A stretch of 64,000 bases of DNA. Source: Lodderomyces elongisporus (lineage: Eukaryota; Ascomycota; Pichiomycetes; Serinales; Debaryomycetaceae). Position 1 is the first letter of the stretch; each line of letters opens with the position of its first letter. The stretch lies in assembly GCF_030384665.1 (NCBI RefSeq), contig NC_083676.1, forward strand, positions 372,001-436,000. Reading direction: 5' to 3'. The notes beneath the pieces were generated by a model. That model was not told where the DNA came from. It worked only from the letters and a program-made list of their open reading frames with translations, and did not search any database. Position numbers and translations under genes: made by a program. This document shows, one piece after another, positions 42,543-52,400 of the stretch.

Positions 42543-44189
42543 ATGGCCGGCGCTCCACAGGGTATGCCTGACTTATCCAATGCGATTGTAGCACAAGATG
42601 AAATGGGAAGACCTTTTATCATTGTGCGAGATCAAGGCAAGAAACAGAGAAAACATGGTGTTGAGGCAACGAAATCACACATTTTGGCAGCAAGATCAGT
42701 TGCCAGTATTGTCAAAACTTCATTGGGTCCACGTGGACTCGATAAAATCTTGATTAGTCCAGACGGAGATATCACAATCACTAATGATGGTGCAACAATC
42801 TTGTCCCAAATGGATTTGGAAAACCAAATTGCCAAATTACTAGTTGAATTATCAAAATCACAAGACGATGAGATTGGTGATGGAACTACTGGTGTTGTTG
42901 TATTGGCAAGTGCATTGTTGGATCAGGCTTTAGAGCTCATAGACAAAGGAATCCATCCGATCAAGATTGCCAATGGATTCGATGAGGCTTGTAAAGTTGC
43001 TGTTGAGCAGCTTGAAAAAGTTGCCGATGAAATGACCATTGACGACAAACTGACTCTTTTAAAAGCCGCCAAGACTTCACTAGGTTCAAAGATTGTTTCC
43101 AAAGCCCACGACCACTTTGCCCAAATGGCGGTTGATGCTGTGACTGAAGTTGCAGATTTCAAGAGAAAAGATGTCGATTTCGAATTAATCAAGATGGAAA
43201 AGAAAGTAGGAGGATCCATCGAAGACTCCAAACTTATTAATGGTGTTTTATTGGAAAAAGACTGGAGTCATCCTCAAATGCCCAAGGAAGTTAGAGATTG
43301 TAAAATTGCCATTTTGACGTGTCCCTTTGAACCACCAAAGCCCAAGACAAAACACAAGTTGGATATTTCAAATGTAGAAGAGTTTAAGCTTTTGCAAGAG
43401 TACGAGCAAAAGAAGTTTCAAGAGATGATTGATCATGTGAAGGCATCGGGAGCTAATGTTGTTGCTTGTCAATGGGGTTTTGACGATGAAGCAAATCACT
43501 TACTTTTAGCAAATGGTCTCAATGCTATAAGATGGATTGGTGGACTGGAGTTGGAATTGTTGGCCATCGCCACCAATGGAAGAATTGTACCAAGATTCGA
43601 AGATTTGAGCGCTGATAAACTAGGCAAGGCCGGTGTCATTAAAGAGCTCGAGTTTGGTACAACAAAGGACCGTATGTTGGTAATTGAAGAATGTTCAAAC
43701 ACCAAGGCAGTAACGTGTTTTATTAGAGGTTCGAATGAGATGATTGTTGCTGAAGGTGTTAGAGCTTTACATGATTCCCTATGCGTGGTTCGTAACTTGA
43801 TCAGAGATAACCGTGTTGTTTATGGAGGAGGTGCAGCAGAATTGACATGTTCCTTGGCAGTATCGGATGCCGCAGATAGACAAGTTGGGATTGACCAATA
43901 TGCTTTTAGAGCATTTGCAGCAGCATTGGATACCATCCCATTGACCTTGGCAGAAAATTCCGGTTTAGATCCAATTGAGACACTTAGTAGTCTAAAGGCA
44001 AAACAAGTCCGGGAACAAAACTCGCATTTAGGAGTTGATTGTTTGGGTAAAGGTACCAATGATATGAAGAGTTTGTTTGTAATAGACCCCTTGATTGGAA
44101 AGAAACAGCAGTTGTATTTGGCCACGCAGTTGACAAGGATGATCTTGAAGATTAATGATGTTATTATTAGTGGTGCAGATGATTATTAA
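42543..44189 (+). CDS. CCT5: CCT/TRiC chaperonin epsilon subunit
   Basis: A 548-residue group II chaperonin subunit, one of eight that build the cytosolic TRiC ring folding actin and tubulin. The start [12 protein letters not shown] and the Ile-Leu-Ala-Ala-Arg-Ser-Val segment are specific for epsilon. ATP-site signatures [15 protein letters not shown] and the C-terminal Gly-Gly-Gly-Ala-Ala-Glu are intact. Two in-frame CTG codons fall at weakly conserved positions, one within Gly-Gly-x-Glu-Leu-Glu, where yeast and human proteins have non-leucine residues as I recall. The first ATG is used. It is followed by ARP3 on the same strand about 580 bp away. Confidence 0.97.
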   Translation: MAGAPQGMPDLSNAIVAQDEMGRPFIIVRDQGKKQRKHGVEATKSHILAARSVASIVKTSLGPRGLDKILISPDGDITITNDGATILSQMDLENQIAKLLVELSKSQDDEIGDGTTGVVVLASALLDQALELIDKGIHPIKIANGFDEACKVAVEQLEKVADEMTIDDKLTLLKAAKTSLGSKIVSKAHDHFAQMAVDAVTEVADFKRKDVDFELIKMEKKVGGSIEDSKLINGVLLEKDWSHPQMPKEVRDCKIAILTCPFEPPKPKTKHKLDISNVEEFKLLQEYEQKKFQEMIDHVKASGANVVACQWGFDDEANHLLLANGLNAIRWIGGLELELLAIATNGRIVPRFEDLSADKLGKAGVIKELEFGTTKDRMLVIEECSNTKAVTCFIRGSNEMIVAEGVRALHDSLCVVRNLIRDNRVVYGGGAAELTCSLAVSDAADRQVGIDQYAFRAFAAALDTIPLTLAENSGLDPIETLSSLKAKQVREQNSHLGVDCLGKGTNDMKSLFVIDPLIGKKQQLYLATQLTRMILKINDVIISGADDY

Positions 44190-44765
44190 CGGTCAGTTAG
44201 AGTATATATATATAAACGTATTAACCAGTATTTCTGCAAACACCTACATTACCTATATAATTGTAATGAACTGAACAAAGAATCGATAAAAATTCGGTAT
44301 ACTCTTTAAAGATTTTCTGGTGCTCCCTGAAAACTGTGTGTGTCTCTGTTTGTGTGTGTGTTTGGGTGTTGAAAAAGTGTAAATTATGTGTTGAATTATA
44401 CCAAGTGCGCGATATTTTAGATCCGACTCAAGGGAGATAAACTCGACGATCGAAATTTAATATACTAAAACTATGTCACTACACTATAGTAATAATTTAT
44501 CAGCTTCTTTTCCTTCTTCTTCTTCTTCCTCTTCTTCTTGCTACTATTATTCTTCAAAAAGGAATACATCACACAAAAAATCAAACAAACACAAGCAATA
44601 TCCAACCTCAATTCTTCGGGAATATTGAAAGCAAATTGAATATTGGACTCTCAGCAAAGCAACCATATATACTCCTAAAATTCATTGAAGCTTTGCAACA
44701 CTAAAAAAAAAAAAAACACTAACTCACTAAATTACTTTTTTGTTTTCACATCCTCCTAAGAAAAA
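44190..44765. other. intergenic between CCT5 and ARP3
   Basis: Spacer with a TG run near 44337-44368, a TTC repeat near 44510-44538 and an A-run near 44704-44716 before the ARP3 leader. No gene is seen. Confidence 0.6.
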
Positions 44766-46034
44766 ATGAGTATGGGAACACCAGCAGTTGTCATGGACAA
44801 CGGTACCGGTTTGACCAAATTGGGGTTTGCAGGGAATGACTCGCCATCTTTTGTCTTTCCCACTGCAATTGCTACGTCCTCGGCCTCTTCTAAAGCTGGC
44901 AAGACAGGTGCAGGAAGTAGATCGTCGAATCTCTCCTCCAAGAGGGGTTTAGACGATTTGGACTTCTTCATTGGAGATGAGGCATTGGAAGCCGCCTCTG
45001 GTCCACAATATGGATTGCATTACCCTATCAAACATGGTCAAATTGAAGACTGGGACAAAATGGAGAGATTTTGGGAGAGTTCAATCTTCCGCTACTTGCG
45101 TTGCGAGCCAGAAGACCATTATTTTTTGTTAACAGAACCACCTTTGAATCCACCTGAAAATAGAGAAAGTACCGCTGAAATTATGTTTGAGAGTTTCAAT
45201 TGTGCAGGATTGTACATTGCAGTTCAAGCTGTTTTGGCATTAGCTGCCTCATGGACATCCCCAAAAGTCCAGGACAGATCGTTGAGTGGAACCGTTATTG
45301 ACTCTGGTGATGGTGTGACCCATGTTATCCCAGTTGCCGAAGGTTATGTTATCGGTGCCGCTATCAAAAACATCCCTTTGGCTGGAAGAGATATTACATT
45401 ATTTATTCAGCAATTGTTAAGAGACAGAGGAGAGCCTGATACCAGTTTACAAACCGCTGAGAGGATTAAGCAGCAATTCTGTTATGTTTGTCCCGATATC
45501 GTTCAAGAATTTACACGTTTTGACCAATATCCGCAAGAGAAGTTTGCTCAGTATATTGTTGAATATACGGAAAAAAACAGAAACAAAGTTGTTGATGTTG
45601 GTTATGAAAGATTTTTGGCCCCAGAGATCTTTTTCAACCCAGAGATTTGCTCTTCAGACTTTTTAACGCCACTACCGATCGTAGTTGATCAGGTGATCCA
45701 AGCATCTCCTATCGATGTGAGAAAGAAACTTTACAAGAACATTGTTTTATCAGGTGGTTCAACAATGTTTAAGGATTTTGGTAAAAGATTGCAAAGAGAC
45801 TTGAAGGTGATAACCAAAGAAAGAGTTGCGATAAGCGAGAAATTGAGTGGTGTTCAAAGTAGCGGTGTGGATGTCCAAGTAATTTCACACAAGAAGCAGA
45901 GGAATGCTGTTTGGTTTGGAGGATCCTTGTTGGCACAGACTTCTGAGTTTAAAAGTTTCTGCTATACAAAGAGCGATTATGATGAATATGGTCCAAGCAT
46001 TGTAAGAAACTTTTCTCTATTCTCTGTGCCATAA
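44766..46034 (+). CDS. ARP3: actin-related protein 3 (Arp2/3 complex)
   Basis: A 422-residue actin-fold ATPase subunit of the Arp2/3 complex, which nucleates branched actin at endocytic patches. Motifs seen are the N-terminal [12 protein letters not shown] phosphate-1 loop, the central [11 protein letters not shown] phosphate-2 loop, and Leu-Ser-Gly-Gly-Ser-Thr-Met-Phe near the C-terminus. The family-specific segment [10 protein letters not shown] is present. A Ser/Gly/Lys-rich loop (about 38-58) is a local insertion. I find no in-frame CTG in its 422 codons. It is followed head-to-tail by TOR1. Confidence 0.97.
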   Translation: MSMGTPAVVMDNGTGLTKLGFAGNDSPSFVFPTAIATSSASSKAGKTGAGSRSSNLSSKRGLDDLDFFIGDEALEAASGPQYGLHYPIKHGQIEDWDKMERFWESSIFRYLRCEPEDHYFLLTEPPLNPPENRESTAEIMFESFNCAGLYIAVQAVLALAASWTSPKVQDRSLSGTVIDSGDGVTHVIPVAEGYVIGAAIKNIPLAGRDITLFIQQLLRDRGEPDTSLQTAERIKQQFCYVCPDIVQEFTRFDQYPQEKFAQYIVEYTEKNRNKVVDVGYERFLAPEIFFNPEICSSDFLTPLPIVVDQVIQASPIDVRKKLYKNIVLSGGSTMFKDFGKRLQRDLKVITKERVAISEKLSGVQSSGVDVQVISHKKQRNAVWFGGSLLAQTSEFKSFCYTKSDYDEYGPSIVRNFSLFSVP

Positions 46035-46452
46035 CTTTGTATAGCTATACTCTATATTTATGATAAAAAGTATGAAGAGAATAGAAGAATGATTGAAAGA
46101 AAAGAAATAAACAAATGTGTAAATCGTAAAAGGTAAAGTAAAGGTGAAACAAAAAAAAAGAAAGAAAAAAAGGAAGAAAGAAAGAGGAAGTGTTACTTTC
46201 GTTTTCGTTTAATTTCTTCATGTCGCTGATCTCAAATCGGTTACTCCGCAGTATCCAGAATGTTGACCACTTTTTCGTTACTTTCCTTTTTTTTTTTTTG
46301 CTCATGATCGCGACCAGTTCTGTTTGGTTTGATAAAAAAAATCACTCCAATCTCACAAGATAAGAGACAACAGCGACCACAGCGACCACAGCGACCAAAA
46401 CAACAACAACAACAACAACAACGACGACAACGACTATAAGTAAGCTACAGCC
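46035..46452. other. intergenic between ARP3 and TOR1
   Basis: A 418-bp spacer with A/G-rich repeats downstream of ARP3 (46140-46180), a T-tract near 46290, a CGACCA repeat (46375-46397) and a CAACAA run (46398-46425) just before TOR1. Confidence 0.6.
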
Positions 46453-49400
46453 ATGGCAGTAACATCTAGTCAAGGGCAGCAACTACATATGCAGCTGACG
46501 CAACAACATCAATATCAGCATGAACATCTACCACTGCTGCTGCTACCGCTGCAACAACAACAACAACAACAATTGCTGCAACAACAACTGCAACAACAAC
46601 AACAACAACTGCTGCTGCTGCTGCAACAACAACTGTCACTGCTGCAACAGTTGCAGGTGATTGATGGCATGGCATTAAATGGAATCTTCAAAGGTTTAAC
46701 TTCCAATTCGAAGGAGTCACGAAAAAAGTATGCTCAAGAGCTTCATAACTACTTAACATCAATATCAAGAGACTTATCTACCGAACAATTCCATCGTTAT
46801 AATAATGATATTAATAAAATTATATTTGATTTGCTTCATAGAGAAAGCTCCCTGGAAATTTTGGGTGGAATTGCTGCACTCAATGCTTTGATCGAATTTG
46901 ATTCTGGTTTGGGTAATGAAAATGCCAGTAAGACTGCTAGATTCTCTAACTACTTGGGTTCATTGATCTTGTCAAATGACATAACAATCATGAGACAGGC
47001 GACTAAAACTTTAGGGAGGTTGGCGACGTTGGGGGGTAATTTAACCAGTGACTTTGTTGACTATGAGGCAAAGCGAGCAATTGAATGGCTACAAAACGAT
47101 AGTAAAGCTCACGAAAATCGCCGTCACGCAGCAATTCTAATCTTAACTGCACTTGCAGATTTTGCTCCACTTTTACTTCTCCCGCTCATCAATCAAATCT
47201 TGGAAAATCTTTGGCAGCCATTGCGTGATAACAAGCTCTTGATTCGCAAAGATGCAGCAGTGGCATTACTGAGATGTATGGAGATATTGAATGGACGTGA
47301 TCCAAATCTTCGACAACATTGGGTAAGAAAATTGATTGAACTAGCTTCCAAGATACTCAATCCCCATGATAAAGGAGATAACAGCAACTACTACAATAGT
47401 AACAATAATATGAGCAACAATAATGGTCCTGATGACTCGAAGTTGATATTGGCATCAACTCAGCTGGGTGGTAACATCCATGGATCACTACTTGTTTATG
47501 AAGTGGTGCTCAAATTCTACAAAGACCCTTTTGTTGCATCACGATTTGGATCGATGTACGAAAACTCTATTTTGTACAAAAACCACAAAGAGTCGGTTAT
47601 TAGGCAAGAGTTGACCAATATTTTCTCCTTACTTTGTAAAGTCGATACTGACTTGTTTGTTGAGAGATATTTACACAGAACGTTTTATTATTACCTATCA
47701 CAATTGAAGAAGTACAGGGGCCTGCATACAGAACTGGCAACTGCCGACAAATGTGCTATTTTTTACAGCATCGGTAAAATTGCCATTGAGGTCGGGAATC
47801 AAACTGCAACTTATTTAGATGCAATCTTGGACAATATCAGAGAAGGCTTGGCCTACACATCTAGTGGAGGTGTTCAACTGATATTGACGAATGCCGGAAA
47901 CCAGAGTGATAATGCAACTATTATTCAAGCCAACATCACGGCGATATCTTCCTCTTCCAAAACCCACATCACAAAAAGAGGTCTCGAGCCGGCTATTTTT
48001 GATTGTATTGGCAAGTTATCCATTGCTGTTGGGCCCGCTTTAACGAAGCATCTTCAGCGTGACATATTGGACTTGATGTTTGCAAACTGCTCTCTATCTG
48101 TACACTTGCAAGACGTGCTACAAATCCTTTGCAAAAATATACCTTCTCTTTCTCCTTTGATTAATGAAAAACTACTTCATTTGCTCAGCTTAGCGTTGGC
48201 TGGAAAAGGTTTCCAACCTCCCGGGTCACCATACGGCATAACAAAAATCAACAGAAAGCTCGCTCGAGATTGCCGGTTAATAATGATTTCGAGGGATACT
48301 GGGTTGGGGATCTCGAGCATAAGAGACGATCATGAGTTATACGAGCACCAAGATAGTCAAATCATTGTTCAAGCGCTTGAAATGTTGACTGCTTTTCCCT
48401 TTGAAAATTACCAGTTGAATGAATTTGTTCGGTATTGCACCATAACATACTTGGAAAGCAATGATCCGCAAGTGAGACTAACAGCTACAAGGACATCTTG
48501 CGAGATTTTTGTCAAGGATCCAATATGTCAACAGGTTAGTATAAATGCATTAAATGCAGTTCATGATGTCTTGTGTAAATTGTTGGCAATCTCAATCACA
48601 GATCCGGTACCTGAAATCAGGATAACCGGTTTGAAATCCCTCGCGGCTGCGGGAAGCTTTGACCCACAACTTTCACAAGCAGAAAATGTAAAGCTTTTAT
48701 TTATTGCATTAAATGACGAAGTGTTTGAAGTAAAGAAAGTAGCCATGAAGATTTTGGGTCGGTTATCATCAATCAACCCCGCTTATATTGTACCATCATT
48801 AAGAAAGACCTTGATTCAGTTGCTATCAAAACTCGACTACTCGGTAAGTAGTCGAAGCAAGGAAGAAAGCGCAGTATTGTTGTCAATTTTGATAAGCAAC
48901 TCAAAAGAACTAACAAGACCATATGTCAAACCAATAATGGCGTCCTTACTTCCTAAGGCAAAAGATGCAAGCTCCAGTGTTGCTTCTAGTGCCATCAAGT
49001 GTTTGGGAGAGCTTGCAGTGGTTGGTGGGGAAGATTTGAAACCATTCCAATCAGAATTGATGCCGCTTATTTTGGATACTTTCCAAGATCAAAGTTCTTT
49101 TTACAAACGTGATGCTGCATTGAAAACTTTAGGTCAATTCTCATCGTCTTCGGGTTATGTTATTCAACCATTGCTCGACTATCCGCAATTGCTTGGAATG
49201 TTGGTTGCCATTTTAAAATCTGACAACTCGGTGCTGATTAGAAGAGAAACTGTTCGGTTGTTGGGAATCTTGGGTGCTTTGGATCCGTACAAGCATAGAG
49301 AAGTTGAGGAAACATCAAAAAACATTCCTGTAGAGCAGAATGCTCCACCTATAGATGTTGCCTTGTTGATGCAGGGTCTCTCGCCATCGAACGAAGAATA

Positions 49401-52400
49401 CTATCCAACAGTTGCAATCACAAACTTGATGAAAATCCTTAAGGACCCGTCATTGAATTTGCTTCACACAAAGGTTATACAAGCAATAATGTACATTTTT
49501 CAAACTTTGGGTTTGAGATGTGTCACTTTTCTTCCACAAATTATACCGGGTCTCATTAGTGTGATGCATTCGTCGCTGCATAATATGCTCAAGTTTTATT
49601 TTCAACAACTAGGTGACATCATATTGATTGTTAAACAACATATACGACCTTATTTAGACGATGTGCTCAAAGCCGTTAAACAATATTTCGTATTCAATAC
49701 CCTGATGAATCTCCAAGTAACTATTATACTTGTTATACAATCGATCTCAAAAGCATTGGATGGTGAGTTTAAAGCTTATTTACCCGAAATTTTGGATCTT
49801 TTGTTGGGAGTTTTGGAAGAAGATAATTCAAATGACAAAATCTCGTCATTTCAAGTATTAAAAAGCTTTGTTATATTTGGCAATAACATTGTGGAATTTG
49901 TTGATATAATAGTGCCAACAATTGTGAGAATGTTTGAAAGTGGACCTTTGGAGTTGAGAATTGCCGCGATTGAAACTATTGGAAGATTGTCAAGAAAAGT
50001 ATCCTTAAATGATATGGCATCGAGAATTATACATCCAATCTTGAGGATTTTAAATCTGGGATCCATTGAGTTAAGAGAACCATGTATCAATACATTAAAT
50101 CAGATGCTTCTTCATTTGGGGGCAGAGTTTGTTGTTTTTATCCCAGTGATTAAAAAGACTATGGTCTCTCAGCGTATTAATTCTCCGAAATTTGAACTGT
50201 TGGTAAACAAACTTTTGAGCGGTGATCCATTACCGCATAGTATGGAGATCTACAAGGAATACGATAATAATTCCAATGAGCCTGAATCTGACCTGTCATC
50301 GAAAAAATTACCGGTAAACCAAAATGCTTTGAGAATAGCCTGGGATGCAAGTCAACGTATTACCAAAGAAGACTGGCAGGAATGGATAGATGGTTTGAGT
50401 AAAGAGATGCTTTTACAGAGTCCGTCGCATGCCATTCGTGCATGTGCTAGTTTAGCTGCAGATTACTATCCATTGGCGAAAGATCTTTTTAATGCTAGTT
50501 TTGCCAGTTGCTGGAATGAATTGTACTCGCAACATAAAGAAGAGTTAGTTCAGGCTTTCTGTATCGCGCTTTCGTCGCCAACAAATCCTCCTGAAATCCA
50601 TCAAACACTTTTAAACTTGGCGGAGTTTATGGAGCACGATGACAAGTCATTACCAATTGCAATCAGCACATTGGGTCAGTATGCTCAGCAATGTCATGCA
50701 TTTGCAAAAGCTTTGCACTATAAAGAATTGGAGTTTTACGAAGAACCCACCACGCCTACAATTGAATCCTTGATAAGCATCAATAACCAGTTACAGCAAT
50801 CCGATGCGGCTATTGGTATCCTTAAGCATGCGCAATTGCACCACGATTTGCAATTGAAAGAAACCTGGTATGAGAAACTTCATCGATGGGATGATGCCCT
50901 CGAAGCATACAATGAGAGAGCCAGAGTCGAACCGGATAACATGGAAGTAACATTGGGTAAGATGAGATGTTTTCACGCATTGGGAGAGTGGGAACAACTT
51001 TCGGAGTTGGCAAGAAGTAAGTGGGAATCAACTAGTAATGATATGAGACGCAGTATTGCACCATTAGCAGCTGCTGCAGCTTGGGGTTTGGGACAATGGG
51101 ATAGAATGGATGATTGCATTAAAGTTATGAAAACTGCATCACCGGACAAAGCATTTTTTGATGCTATTTTGAACTTGCACCGTAATAACTTTGACGAGGC
51201 TTCCAACCAAATATCGAAAGCACGAGATCTCCTTGTGACAGAAATCACAGCGCTTGTGAGTGAAAGTTACAATAGAGCCTATGGAGTAGTAGTGAGAGTG
51301 CAAATGTTGGCCGAGTTGGAAGAGATTATCAAATACAAGTGTTTACCTCAGGGTTCGGAGAAGAGAGCCGTTATGCGAAAGACGTGGAATACCAGATTGC
51401 TTGGATGTCAACGGAATGTTGATATCTGGCAAAGAATGTTGAAAGTCAGGACATTGGTGATCAAGCCCAAGCAAGATATGGACATGTGGATCAAGTTTGC
51501 AAACCTTTGTCGGAAGTCTGGTAGGCTTAATCTTGCAGAAAAGTCTTTGAACTTGCTCCTTGAAGAAGGATCGGCCGAAAACCCATCTCGTGCACCACCG
51601 CAAGTGGTATATGCGCAATTGAAGTACATGTGGGCTAAGGGTCAGAGACCTGAAGCATTGAGGCATCTTGTGGACTTCACCACGAGAATGTCTCAGGACC
51701 TCAAATTGAATCCAAATGATTTGATAACACAACCTCTACCTTCGGAAGGACCCGGTATACCAAAACATGTTGAGGAATACACAAGATTGTTGGCAAGATG
51801 CTTTTTAAAACAAGGTGAATGGCAAATTGCGTTAAACAGCAATTGGAGGTTGGAAACTTCTGAAATTATCTTGGGTGCATATTTATTGGCTACTCATTTT
51901 GATAGCAAATGGTATAAGGCTTGGCATAACTGGGCGTTGGCAAATTTCGAGGTGATTTCATTGTACACGAGTGAGGTTCAAATGGGAAATAACGACAATA
52001 ATAATAGTAATAACAATAGCCTTAACAGCAACAACAAAGTGGAGCATTTAGAAGATCAGCCTTTGAATAATGGTCAACCACGTGATGCAAATTTTGATAA
52101 GTACAACGGCAACAATAAGAGCAATAACAGCAACAACAACAACAACAACAACAATAATAACAACAATAATAATAATAATAATGCTGGTTTTGGTGCTGGT
52201 GCTGCTGGTGCTGCATATGGAACAAATATAGTAATGATGGAAACAGTACAACGACATGTGATTCCCTCTATTAAAGGTTTTTTCCATTCAATTGCCCTTT
52301 CAAACACTAACTCACTTCAAGATATGTTGCGGTTGTTAACACTTTGGTTTAAATTTGGTGGAATCCCCGAGGCAGCTAAAGCTATGACGGATGGGTTTAG

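Noticed and set aside
46466..46706. Val- and Cys-rich minus-strand frames opposite TOR1
   Set aside because: They are antisense translations of the CAA/CTG tract, with no independent evidence.
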